Of a DNA stretch of 64,000 bases, positions 26,035 to 34,751 are shown in pieces (position 1 is the first letter of the stretch; the number at the start of each line of letters is the position of its first letter). The stretch comes from Planctomicrobium sp051466335. Its GTDB lineage: Bacteria; Planctomycetota; Planctomycetia; Planctomycetales; Planctomycetaceae. Location of the stretch: contig NZ_CP195793.1 in NCBI RefSeq assembly GCF_051466335.1, positions 372,001 to 436,000 of the forward strand, written 5' to 3'. The translations under genes were made by a program, and so were the position numbers. The notes below the pieces were generated by a model. It ran no database searches. It was not told the origin of the DNA and saw only the letters and a list, made by a program, of their open reading frames with translations.

Positions 26035-28176
26035 TTATTCTGGGAGCCACAATTTCTTTTCGCTCGTCGAAGTCTGGTTCGAGTCTGCCGACCAAGCTCC
26101 GGCGGCTGCCAGTTCTGGAGTCATAATCGACTGTGACCAGGGAGCTTCGATCCCCAGTGCACGAACGAACTCGTCCAGTCGGGCTCGCACTGCTGGCAGC
26201 TTGGAACCGTAGTGATTCCACAGTTCCAGCAAGACTTCCTTGAACTCAGGATCGTCGGTGTCACGGGCACGCAGGGACAGTTCGCGCATCTTCCACATCA
26301 GCTGTGCTTCGAAATTGGCACCATTTGCCTTCGCAAGCTGATACCCGCGTTTGAGCCAATCCAATGCTTCGTTGTCCAGCAGTGCTCGGCTGCAAATTTC
26401 AGCAAGCGTAATGTGTGCCTGCTCTGCTTCCTGTGACATCTCCTTCACCATCTGCGGGCGATCATTGAGCAATGCCGTTAAGACACGATGACCAATGCCA
26501 GCATGCTTGACGACGAGAGCTCTTTGAAGCAGACGATCGAACATCTTGTCAGAAAGCTGTGAGACGTCCAGCCGATCCAGCTGCGCAACGGAGAGCGTGT
26601 TGAGGTCCATCTCTTCCGAGACAGTGATCGGAGCAGGAGACTCCAGACCGAGTTTCTCTTCCAGAACCTTCTTGTCGAGAATCACACTTCGTCGGTCGAG
26701 ATAGGAATCGAAGACCCGCAGTGCCGCTGTCAGGGCGATCTTGAGAGTTGGCTCTTTCGATGCCTCGAGCGGAGTCTTTCCGTTCAGAGCCTTGGTTGGC
26801 GTATTCAGCCAAGTCTCATCGATGCACTTCTCGACGAATTGACGCCGCAATGTGTTCCGCAATGTGTTCGGTGTCTTTGGCGGGAAGAACGCCGATTCCG
26901 ACAGTGCCAGCTCGTCAACAGAATACCAGCCGAGAACATCAGAATTGGGCTGCTGATCTTCGCCGTCGGTGCTCGATGGCTTGGCCAGTTCCCCTGCCGC
27001 TGCTTCGAAGGTACGGACCGATTCGTCGAGTCGCACCCCTTCCAGAGCATTCACATGAGCAACCGCGGGAGTGCCATCCTCCTGTTTATCGAAGAGGGTA
27101 ATCTGTCCGATCGTCCGCGGAACCGAGTCCAAGGTGATTGTGTCCAGATCCTTGTCGGATGGGAGTGTGCGATCGAGAATGTCGAACCCAGCGGCGACGC
27201 CTGAACGCAGCGCATCTTCCAGAAGAGGAATCCGGCTGAGTCGATCCTCGTTGTCGAGACGGGTCAGGAGCCGCGAAAGAGATTCAACTTCGTAGGTGCG
27301 TACGCGCGCGGCCGTTGTGTTTTCCGCTTGACGGCGATCCAGAAGCTGCGCGATTGCTTCAACGTCAACTGCCGCTTCCGTCTCGGTGTACAGTTCAGCA
27401 GCTTTGTGCAGTGCTGCTGCCGCCCGAACTTCATCTCCATCCCAGGCTCGCATCAGCCCGATCATGTGCTGGAGCTTCGCCGAGTTCGGATCGTGTTGGA
27501 CCAACTGATCGAGGATGTCCGCTGCTTCAGAGAAGCAGGCGTGAATGTAAAGACGCTGTGCTTTACGGAATTGTGCTTGATGCTCTTCAGCTGGCTGATA
27601 CTGCGGAAGCGGATGTGCTCCACGGAGTGGGTAAGGGATGCTGCTGTCCGCATCCATCTCCAGCATGGCCATCAGCGTTCGTTGGCGTTCTTCTTCTTTT
27701 TCAAGTCGAAGTATGACCGCCATGTGCTGACGGGCAGCCATGTCCTGACCGCTGGAGAGGAAGTGATCGACAAGCTTTCCGGCAAGGATCGCAGCGATTC
27801 GCGGTTCCGCATTCATGCTCTTCAGGAATGCCCGGTGAATCACCTTCTTGCACTGGCTGATTGGCTCAAGCTCGGTCATCGAGATAGCGAGCAGGCCATT
27901 CGACAGCGGGTGCTCGGGTGATTTACGAAGAAATGCGACGAGATTGTCTCGCGCTTCTTCGTAACGTTCATCCGAGATCAACGCCATGGCGCGCTGGTTG
28001 ATCAGCCACGGATTTTCAGCGTGATCTTTCAGCAGCTTATCAATGATCTGCAGCGCCATGCGTGGCTGGTTGTTCTCCTGAAGTCGTTCAATCTTTCCCA
28101 TCTCTGGAATAATTGCCTGACAGCAGAACTTCACCTTCTTGCCGCTTCCGCAAGGGCAGAGTGCGTATGAATCCAT
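26035..28176 (-). CDS. SEC-C metal-binding / TPR-like protein, 713 residues
   Basis: Start ATG 28176 has AAGGAGA at ideal spacing; the frame runs 19 codons further. The N-terminus DSYALCPCGSGKKVKFCC is a SEC-C zinc motif as found at the end of SecA and in diverse proteins. Residues 30-330 are helical repeats of TPR type (for example MALQIIDKLLKDHAENPWLINQRAMALISDERYEEARDNL). The rest is helical with a possible regulatory segment and ends in ASWSQSIMTPEL-like low-similarity sequence. No enzyme motif was seen. Function unknown; a scaffolding or protein-handling role is inferred from the SEC-C plus TPR combination. No operon partner. Confidence 0.65.
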   Translation of the reverse strand: MDSYALCPCGSGKKVKFCCQAIIPEMGKIERLQENNQPRMALQIIDKLLKDHAENPWLINQRAMALISDERYEEARDNLVAFLRKSPEHPLSNGLLAISMTELEPISQCKKVIHRAFLKSMNAEPRIAAILAGKLVDHFLSSGQDMAARQHMAVILRLEKEEERQRTLMAMLEMDADSSIPYPLRGAHPLPQYQPAEEHQAQFRKAQRLYIHACFSEAADILDQLVQHDPNSAKLQHMIGLMRAWDGDEVRAAAALHKAAELYTETEAAVDVEAIAQLLDRRQAENTTAARVRTYEVESLSRLLTRLDNEDRLSRIPLLEDALRSGVAAGFDILDRTLPSDKDLDTITLDSVPRTIGQITLFDKQEDGTPAVAHVNALEGVRLDESVRTFEAAAGELAKPSSTDGEDQQPNSDVLGWYSVDELALSESAFFPPKTPNTLRNTLRRQFVEKCIDETWLNTPTKALNGKTPLEASKEPTLKIALTAALRVFDSYLDRRSVILDKKVLEEKLGLESPAPITVSEEMDLNTLSVAQLDRLDVSQLSDKMFDRLLQRALVVKHAGIGHRVLTALLNDRPQMVKEMSQEAEQAHITLAEICSRALLDNEALDWLKRGYQLAKANGANFEAQLMWKMRELSLRARDTDDPEFKEVLLELWNHYGSKLPAVRARLDEFVRALGIEAPWSQSIMTPELAAAGAWSADSNQTSTSEKKLWLPE

Positions 28177-28485
28177 TGTGACGTCTCCTTGAGCCTGAAC
28201 AGGCGGGTCACTTCGGACCTCGGTGTTCGGCAACTTCTGGACTATGTGTCATCTATCGACGACGTGATTTCGAAATGGGATTTGTACCTGCGAAGCGATG
28301 CGTGCAGACCGCATCAAGCGAGGGGGCACGATCCACCGTAAGTGGTTGATTTTTATCCAGTTTAGATGAGTCAATGAGAATTTGACAGGCAGGAGTCAAG
28401 CAAGGCCCGGCTGGCTGCAATGACTGCCACAGGGATCAAAAAACAACACGGAAGCCCAGATCGCTCGCACACGAATCGAACTTCA

Positions 28486-29718
28486 CTACGTTGCCCAACC
28501 TTCGACTGCGTCAAGAGATGGGGCACGAAAAATCTGGGGATGAGATTCTTTCCACGATCTCCAGCGTTCGATCGCCTGACGACGCAATTCATCACTCTGA
28601 AACAGGGGATTCCCCACATTCACGAGCTGACGTTTCTCGACCCGGATGTTTGTGAAGTTGTACTCGATCGGGTTTTGGCCCGTGAGCATGACCATCCCCA
28701 ACAAGGCCACATCGTTCACAGCGTGTTCCTGTCCTCGGGGACCTGGATTGGCCTTTGGAGGAGCCTGTTCCAATTCGAGCGGAGTCAGCTCCAACGACAC
28801 ATCAGGAAACGCGACCAATTCTTCCAGCAACTCCAGTGAATCAATCTCACCATAATTGATAATGAAACGAATCGCATTGATCTGTGCATGCGGTTGTGGA
28901 ACTCCAGCAGCCCGTTGCAACGCAATAATTTCTCGCGCTGGTTCAACCCCGGCTGCGAGCTGAAACCGTGAAGCAAGTTCGAGTCGACCAGCTGATGGAA
29001 TCTGTCTTGCTTGAACGACCCAGTCGCTGAGAAATGACTGAAAAACCCCGAACTCGTCCTCGTTCAATCGCTGAATTCCGTTCATAAAGGACTGATCCAG
29101 CAACATCGACTGAACGATGTTTACAGAGTTTGAATTTCGAACGTTCGTCGGGTGTTCCGCCAGAAACATCAACGCGAGCACGCTGTAGGGATCCAGATTT
29201 CTGGCGGATCGCGTTTCCGTGATCCCTCGCAGATCAACGCAGCGTCGTTCGAACTCTTCCGTCCAACTCTCTGGTTGAATCACCAATGAGAGCATCAGGT
29301 CGCCTTCAGAGTCCAGCATGCGCACGTAAGCATCACGTGCTGCTGGTCCATCTCCGGCGATTTCCTGAAATAGCTGCCAACCCGGTGTCATTTCCTCTGG
29401 ATAAATCCAGGGGTTCTCTCGAATTCGATCCCGATCAGCAGTCAAATAAGACTTCCGAAGAATTCCGCGAAGGCGTATCGAGCGTTGACGGATCTCGGGA
29501 TCGCTGGACTCAACGCCAGCTTCCACAAAGTCCAGACTCGGATACCCCTTTTTCAACAACTCCTTCTCAGCAGAGATCCGTCGTTCGAAACTCTGGTCGC
29601 CGAGCTGACGCACCAGCTCGGCGATACCGCGATCGTTGGCCAAGACGGAACAGTTCCGTGAGATGACGACGAGTAAGATCAAACCGAGAAGTCGAGAATT
29701 GGTCATAGATTGCCGCAT
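28486..29718 (-). CDS. Secreted HEAT-like helical repeat protein
   Basis: The frame opens at 29781; ATG 29718 or 29706 gives a signal peptide (SRLLGLILLVVISRNCSVLA/ND). About 410 residues with the start used. After export the protein starts DRGIAELVRQLGDQSFERRISAEKELLKKGYPSLDFVEAGVESSDPEIRQRSIRLRGILRK, a HEAT-like opening that is frequent in planctomycete secreted proteins ('l..l.s.sf..R..A...L...G..a...L......dpEir.Ra..l'). The remainder is alpha-helical without catalytic motif. No specific function; neighbours are the ABC/CPBP fusion (86 bp upstream of this gene on the same strand) and a SEC-C protein. Confidence 0.6.
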   Translation of the reverse strand: MRQSMTNSRLLGLILLVVISRNCSVLANDRGIAELVRQLGDQSFERRISAEKELLKKGYPSLDFVEAGVESSDPEIRQRSIRLRGILRKSYLTADRDRIRENPWIYPEEMTPGWQLFQEIAGDGPAARDAYVRMLDSEGDLMLSLVIQPESWTEEFERRCVDLRGITETRSARNLDPYSVLALMFLAEHPTNVRNSNSVNIVQSMLLDQSFMNGIQRLNEDEFGVFQSFLSDWVVQARQIPSAGRLELASRFQLAAGVEPAREIIALQRAAGVPQPHAQINAIRFIINYGEIDSLELLEELVAFPDVSLELTPLELEQAPPKANPGPRGQEHAVNDVALLGMVMLTGQNPIEYNFTNIRVEKRQLVNVGNPLFQSDELRRQAIERWRSWKESHPQIFRAPSLDAVEGWAT

Positions 29719-29803
29719 CGTGCGAAAATGCCGTTCGGCGCGAGTCCCGCAAGGCTTGAAGAACGTCAATCCATGATCCACATCTTGGCGGTTGGTGGCA
29801 AGG

Positions 29804-32257
29804 TCAACTCGAGGATTCGAGGCTGGCTGGTTCTCCGGATGGCATTGAAAACTCAGCCTGTCGATCGCTGACGGTGGTCGCTGATCGGTGCGATCTCTCG
29901 AAATTTTCGGAATCTTCCTTGGGGCGAAATCGGACCAGCCACGTAATGAGAACCACTGAAATGGTCAGACAGAACAAAAGGAATTCCGGACGAAAATGCG
30001 GTTCAGGTTTCGCAACGGCCGGATCAATCCAAACCATCCACTGGGCAACAGGAGATTGGTAATCCGCGACCTGAAGGCGGCTCGCCAGTACCTGTGACCC
30101 GTTAAAAATGAAGTGAAACAGAATGCCGGGATAGAGGCTGCGACTGCGTACCGCGAGCAAACCAATCACCAGCCCCAGCAACGCAGCATTAAACTGCTGC
30201 TTGGGAATCATGTGAATCGCGCCAAACACGAGTGCAGAAATGACAATAGGTAGCCACGGACGATTGCTGCGTTGAAGGCCACTCAAAATGAAGCCACGAA
30301 ATGCAAGTTCTTCGCAGACAGCGGGAGCAAGTGCGAATGCTGCAAGGCTCAACCAAAGCGGAACAGTCCCCGTTCCCATCGCTTCCATGAGCTGTTGAGC
30401 CCCCGGTGGAAGGGGTGGGAAATACGGATCCAAAAATGTCATTAACGTCAAAGCGAGCGGCTGAAGCGTGAATGCAAGGATTGCCCCCACCGCCATCATT
30501 CGCCAATCGGGGAGGCGAAGCTTCAGCGTCTGAAGTGGTCGGGTTGTGAGAAGCAATGCCATCAAAACAGGAGGCACTCCTACAGTGGCGATCAGATAAA
30601 TCAGCTGTACCTGAACCATTTTCACCGGACCGTCTAGAAGCTCCGGGGAATTCTGCATAGAGGTCAGGAACAGGAACTGAAGCAGCGCGATCACGACAAA
30701 GCAGACTGCCGCTTCAGTAAAACTCGGATTCGCTTCTTTCTCACGAAGCAAATGACGGAACCAAAGCCCAATTTCAAAGCGTTCCGACTCACGGAAGAGA
30801 ATATCCTCTCGCTTGAATTGCTCGGTCGCCCACCAGAGAGCCACTGCACTATAGAAACAGCTCATCAACAGAACCGGAGCAATGAATGTTGCAACCTGAG
30901 AGTCGGAACTCCCCAGCAATAGTGACTTCAACAACAACGCTGGCCCTGTGATTGGAAGCACGCTGTAGTATGGATTCAGTTCCACTGCAGGGTTGAGGCA
31001 AAACATCGTCATGCCCATTGTGACCAGCAGCAGTGGAGTCAGGTAATATTGCCCCTCCTTACTACTTCTCGCGAACAGGGCCAAAGACAGGCTCAGGGCA
31101 CTGAAAAGTGCAGCCAGTGGAATGGCAAGTAACACCACCCACATCAACGATTCCATTGGGGGAAATGACAAATCGCCAATCGGCGATGACTTCGTCGATC
31201 CAATCGCGGAGAGCATGTGCTTGCCCGTGAATCCCATGCTCACGAGATTCAGCAACGCCGTCGAAAAGCTGAACAGCATAATCGTCAGAAATTTCCCGAA
31301 GACAATCTCGGTGCGAGTCGCTGGCGAGATCAACAATGTTTCCATCGTCCCTCGCTCTTTCTCACCTGCTCCCAGATCAATTGCGGGATAGAACGCACCG
31401 GTCACAGACATAATGACCAGAAGGGCCGGGAATATTTTGCTCCAGACATTCGCAGCGAGCTGGGTCGGCTCCGCGAGATCCACTTTTGTCAGCTGAACGG
31501 GAGTCGGGAGTGAAAGCGGAAGATTGGCCGATTTCAGCCTTCCTTCCAGCAGCGCTTTCTCCCACTTTTGAAAAGCCTGACGCACTCGCTGATAGGCGAT
31601 TTCGGACTTCTCGTTCGCACTGTTGTGAAGCATCACCGGACGAGCAAGTTCGGAGAAAGCGGACAAATCCCGCTCAGGCGAACTGATTTCGGCAGTGATC
31701 TGGTTGTACTGAGCCAGAAAATCTGGAGGGAAGACAATCAGTACCTGTGCGCGAGATTTTCCGAACCAGTCTTCGATCTCCTGTCTGAGGATCTCTTCTT
31801 CTTCTCTCAATGCCTGAATCACTGGCGAAGCGGAATTGGTTTCCGCAAGTTCCAGTTCCTGTTGAACATCCCCCAGCCTCGCAATTCGTCCCCGCCGTGC
31901 GTTCACTTGCTCGAGGAGTTCCGAAAGCTCTTTCCGGGTTTCTGGAGGCAAATCATCACCGAGCGACCCCGGCAGGTCCGTGATGACCCGCAACTTCTTC
32001 GCAGTTTCCGGGTTCTCGAAATACGACGTGTCGAATTCGTTTCCATTCAGCAGAGACGGAAGGGGAATCTGATCTGCTCCCACGATCACCACTCGCCGGA
32101 CCTGCTCTGAAAACGTCACGGTCATTTGGACCATGCCGATTCCCAACAGGGGGTACAGCAGCAATGGAAGCACCGCCACCATAAACAGAGTTCGGCGGTC
32201 GCGGAGTTGGTCCCGGACTTCACGCTGAAAAATGAGTTTGACGTTCTTCCAGCTCAT
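29804..32257 (-). CDS. ABC-2 permease fused to a CPBP intramembrane metalloprotease
   Basis: An 817-residue fusion. Start ATG 32257 lies 7 bp after the ATPase stop; the frame goes back to 32308 inside the ATPase gene. Part one (about 1-500) is a NatB/ABC-2-type exporter permease: N-terminal helix VAVLPLLLYPLLGIGMV, a large extracytoplasmic domain with a coiled stretch, then helices near AANVWSKIFPALLVIMSVTGAFYPAIDL and GAGEKERGTMETLLISPATR, the conserved coupling motif. Part two (about 520-770) is a CPBP/Abi protease: LAPAVCEELAFRGFILSGLQR (EExxxR), ALVFGAIHMIPKQQF and SLYPGILFHFIFNGS (His and Asn). NatB-CPBP fusions are known in planctomycetes. Confidence 0.85.
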   Translation of the reverse strand: MSWKNVKLIFQREVRDQLRDRRTLFMVAVLPLLLYPLLGIGMVQMTVTFSEQVRRVVIVGADQIPLPSLLNGNEFDTSYFENPETAKKLRVITDLPGSLGDDLPPETRKELSELLEQVNARRGRIARLGDVQQELELAETNSASPVIQALREEEEILRQEIEDWFGKSRAQVLIVFPPDFLAQYNQITAEISSPERDLSAFSELARPVMLHNSANEKSEIAYQRVRQAFQKWEKALLEGRLKSANLPLSLPTPVQLTKVDLAEPTQLAANVWSKIFPALLVIMSVTGAFYPAIDLGAGEKERGTMETLLISPATRTEIVFGKFLTIMLFSFSTALLNLVSMGFTGKHMLSAIGSTKSSPIGDLSFPPMESLMWVVLLAIPLAALFSALSLSLALFARSSKEGQYYLTPLLLVTMGMTMFCLNPAVELNPYYSVLPITGPALLLKSLLLGSSDSQVATFIAPVLLMSCFYSAVALWWATEQFKREDILFRESERFEIGLWFRHLLREKEANPSFTEAAVCFVVIALLQFLFLTSMQNSPELLDGPVKMVQVQLIYLIATVGVPPVLMALLLTTRPLQTLKLRLPDWRMMAVGAILAFTLQPLALTLMTFLDPYFPPLPPGAQQLMEAMGTGTVPLWLSLAAFALAPAVCEELAFRGFILSGLQRSNRPWLPIVISALVFGAIHMIPKQQFNAALLGLVIGLLAVRSRSLYPGILFHFIFNGSQVLASRLQVADYQSPVAQWMVWIDPAVAKPEPHFRPEFLLFCLTISVVLITWLVRFRPKEDSENFERSHRSATTVSDRQAEFSMPSGEPASLESSS

Positions 32258-32264
32258 TGGAATT

Positions 32265-33050
32265 TTACTTCTGAATGAGATCACTTTGATTGGCCAGAGA
32301 CTGGTCAAGATCTCGGATCAATTTGAAAAACACCTCTTCGATGTCCGGTTGCCGGTGCTCATCGATCAGTTCCTGAACAGTGCCCAGCGCCAGAATGTGG
32401 CCACGGTGAATAATCGCCACACGATCACAGAGTTTTTCAACCTCTCGCATGATGTGAGTCGAGAGGATGATGCACTTTCCTTTAGCTTTCAGATCCACAA
32501 TGGTGTCGAGAACGGCGCGGCCGACGAGCACGTCCAAACCGGCTGTTGGTTCGTCAAAAATCAGCACCGGTGGATCATGGACAATGGTCCGAGCGATAGA
32601 GACTTTCTGCTTCATCCCGGTCGACATTTTGCTCCCGAGAACGTCTTTGATTTCGTTCATCTGCAACGTGTCGAAGATCTCGGACAGTCTCTTTTGCAAT
32701 TGTTGTTCGGGAATGCCATAGAGTCGCCCATAGTACTCAACCATTTCCCAGGCGGTCATGCGGTCGTAGATTCCCGTGTTGTTCGACATGAAACCGATGT
32801 GAGACCGCACCTTTTCCGGATGCTCGACAACATTGTAACCAGCGATCAGGACTTTCCCGGATGTTGGCTTGAGGACGGTGCTGAAGATCCTCAGGCAAGT
32901 CGTTTTTCCAGCACCGTTGGGGCCGAGAAGGCCGAAGATCTCACCGGGGCGAACATCGAACGTGACGTGGTCCAATGCGTATCGTGGCCCCATTTTGAGG
33001 TCGTGGAACTGCTTCGTCAGGGATTCGACTTGGATCATAGCGATGCTCAT
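32265..33050 (-). CDS. ABC transporter ATP-binding protein (NatA-like)
   Basis: A 261-residue ATPase for the permease/CPBP fusion directly downstream, 7 bp apart. GLLGPNGAGKTTC is Walker A, MSTGMKQKV is the signature (this variant of LSGGQ is normal for NatA-type exporters), VLIFDEPTAGLD is Walker B and ILSTHIMREVEKLCDRV has the switch His. Length is typical of stand-alone ATPases. The pair forms an export system of NatAB type; substrate (sodium or organic ions, peptides) is not told by sequence. Promoter not identified in the long gap upstream. Confidence 0.9.
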   Translation of the reverse strand: MSIAMIQVESLTKQFHDLKMGPRYALDHVTFDVRPGEIFGLLGPNGAGKTTCLRIFSTVLKPTSGKVLIAGYNVVEHPEKVRSHIGFMSNNTGIYDRMTAWEMVEYYGRLYGIPEQQLQKRLSEIFDTLQMNEIKDVLGSKMSTGMKQKVSIARTIVHDPPVLIFDEPTAGLDVLVGRAVLDTIVDLKAKGKCIILSTHIMREVEKLCDRVAIIHRGHILALGTVQELIDEHRQPDIEEVFFKLIRDLDQSLANQSDLIQK

Positions 33051-33807
33051 GTTTCGGTACGCTCAGTAACTGTGACACCGATACAGACCGATTCCGAGAG
33101 GGAATGAGAGCGAATATACAGATTACACGTTGCAAAAACGAAACACCCAAGAAAATCACTATATCCGGATGCCTTCAGCCTGATCACTGCGAATGCGCAT
33201 CCAGATTGCCCCGATTCAAGAACTCTGCAAGATCGGACGTAGAAAAAACGCAACTAGTTCCCTGGTTTTTCGTTACGACATCAAACCGGAATCTTGACTC
33301 TAATCAAACTGAGGATCTGGCGAATTGCGACCCTTGGAATATCTGCGAAGGATCGGGCAATTGCAGCCAGTTTTCTACCCCAGGATGGCAGGCATTCGAT
33401 GACCTGTCGCTGTTCGCCCGCAGTTCGTTAAATGTTCGGTGTGACCTGCCCGATCGCCTCTCACGAGAGTGTGGCGATCCGGCAGCGATGAAAGCACACT
33501 TGAACGAGTCTTTGCCACCATTCGTCGCCACACACACCTGAGACAGTGTCCAGGACGAGTCTTACGAACAGTGTACTCCCTCTCTGGCAATGGATGACAT
33601 GGGGAGCAATTCAATTCATGATTTCCGAATTCACGCAGTTCCGAGATCAATAGCAGTCCATGGACGGCACGACTTCGGATCAAACACGCCTGTTATCTCG
33701 TCTTGCGGCTGTCGATTGACTCTCAGTCGCCGACTCAACAACCTCCGACAAAGCAACCAAACGACAGATTTCCGACAACTACTTCACACTAATTATATCC
33801 AATAACA
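33051..33807. other. Gene-poor stretch upstream of the ABC ATPase gene
   Basis: About 750 bp between the ATPase start and the candidate peptide gene. Open frames (33104-33541 plus strand, 145 codons; 33375-33683 and 33304-33537 minus strand; 33590-33805 plus strand) overlap each other, lack family-like patterns and have no ribosome-binding sites worth naming. The last ~50 bp turn AT-rich. I see no supported gene, repeat or RNA. It must contain the ATPase promoter. Confidence 0.4.
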
Positions 33808-33972
33808 TTAGCAACTCACACGACACTCATATAAACAACAATTGCTACATCTAGATGTCGTCACGCTAAATCTAGGTCCCGGAATTTCTTCACCCAGTAA
33901 CTCGCGTGCCACTTCTTCTATTCCGTCATCCTGACCTCTCACAATCGCATTTGTCACACCAATAGTTGCCAT
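33808..33972 (-). CDS. Candidate cysteine-rich ribosomal peptide precursor
   Basis: A 54-codon frame (TTG extension to 34014 possible, where a stop lies five codons further up). It starts MATIGVTNAIVRG and continues with an acidic helix-like DDGIEEVARELLGEE, then IPGP, then a C-terminus FSVTTSRCSNCCLYECRVSC with five Cys and six Ser/Thr in 20 residues. The acidic leader, a short Pro/Gly turn, and a Cys/Ser/Thr-rich tail ending on Cys are the build of lanthipeptide-like or other Cys-rich RiPP precursors. No modification enzyme, protease or transporter for it is in the window except the NatAB/CPBP system at 29804-33050. A weak AGG precedes the ATG. It could be a chance frame. Confidence 0.35.
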   Translation of the reverse strand: MATIGVTNAIVRGQDDGIEEVARELLGEEIPGPRFSVTTSRCSNCCLYECRVSC

Positions 33973-34113
33973 ATTATTGCCTGTATCCGATTCATCTCTA
34001 GAGTTTGCCAGCAAACTATTGCGAGTCTATCTCCACTTTTCCGTCATCAAATCAGTCTGCTTGCATATCAAACCAATCACACCATTTCTTCGCCGCTTTG
34101 ATGTATTTATGAG

Positions 34114-34149
34114 TTGACGCGATTTATGCGAACCACGACAATTTGTCAA
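34114..34149. promoter_or_regulatory. Candidate overlapping divergent promoters
   Basis: Minus strand: TTGACA (34144-34149), 17-nt spacer, TAAATC (34121-34126), facing the small Cys-rich frame. Plus strand: TTGACG (34114-34119), 17-nt spacer, GACAAT (34137-34142), facing the lipoprotein/DUF1559 genes. The two overlap almost fully and both -10 elements are weak matches, so this is a suggestion only. The minus-strand spacer carries an imperfect GACAAATTGTC palindrome. Confidence 0.25.
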
Positions 34150-34273
34150 TCTGCGGATTGTTGCAGTCAAAATTATCCTATAACGAATTCACTTTCAGTC
34201 TGAATCCATCGGCAACTCGAGCATGAGTCACGTCGAATTCGCCTTCCTGGCAGGAAGACCTCGGAGCAAATCA

Positions 34274-34690
34274 ATGAATTTTCGGTACACAATTACCTGC
34301 TTGGCAGTTGCCATTCTGATGGCAGGATGCGGAAGCTCGACGCCAAACGGTGTTGTTTCGGGTAAGGTCACGTTCGAAGGGGAACCGGTCACAGAAGGTT
34401 CTGTCCTTTTCGTCCCGCAGGACACCAAATTTGGCGGCGAAGCACCGATTAACGCAGATGGCTCGTATTCCATCAAAACCCAGATCGGCGGACTCCCTCC
34501 GGGCAAATACCTCGTCGCGGTTCAACTCCCCCGCGTTGAAATGGGTGCCACCAAGCGATCACCGGGCACAATGATGCCAAAAGAAGTCGATAACATTCCC
34601 AAAATCTACCGCAGCTCAAAGACCTCTGGACTCGAGATTCAGGTTCCAGCTGGCGGTGTGAGCTTTGATATCGCCATGAAGAAGAAGTAG
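34274..34690 (+). CDS. Small lipoprotein, carboxypeptidase-regulatory-like domain
   Basis: A 138-residue protein starting ATG 34274 with GGAG 8 nt upstream; a longer frame starts at 34223. The signal peptide ends in a lipobox (AVAILMAGC) at residues about 10-19, so it is lipid-anchored. The mature part is one Ig-like/transthyretin-like domain: VVSGKVTFEGEPVTEGSVLFVPQD..FGGEAPINADGSYSIKT..GLPPGKYLVAVQLP. This 'G.V...G.P...a.v.f.p......g...dGsY' domain follows the family seen next to DUF1559 proteins throughout planctomycetes. It lies 61 bp upstream of the first DUF1559 gene, in an operon-like arrangement. Confidence 0.8.
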   Translation: MNFRYTITCLAVAILMAGCGSSTPNGVVSGKVTFEGEPVTEGSVLFVPQDTKFGGEAPINADGSYSIKTQIGGLPPGKYLVAVQLPRVEMGATKRSPGTMMPKEVDNIPKIYRSSKTSGLEIQVPAGGVSFDIAMKKK

Positions 34691-34751
34691 TGGCTGCGAA
34701 GTAATCCGAATTTTTTTATGTTCCTTTGTCTCTCTTCATGGAGTGTCGCTC

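Noticed and set aside
32265..33050. Altered ABC signature MSTGMKQK as a mutation
   Set aside because: This signature is normal for NatA-type exporters, so it is not a defect.
33104..33541. 145-codon plus-strand frame in the gap
   Set aside because: No ribosome-binding site, no family pattern, overlaps other frames; composition is that of random sequence.
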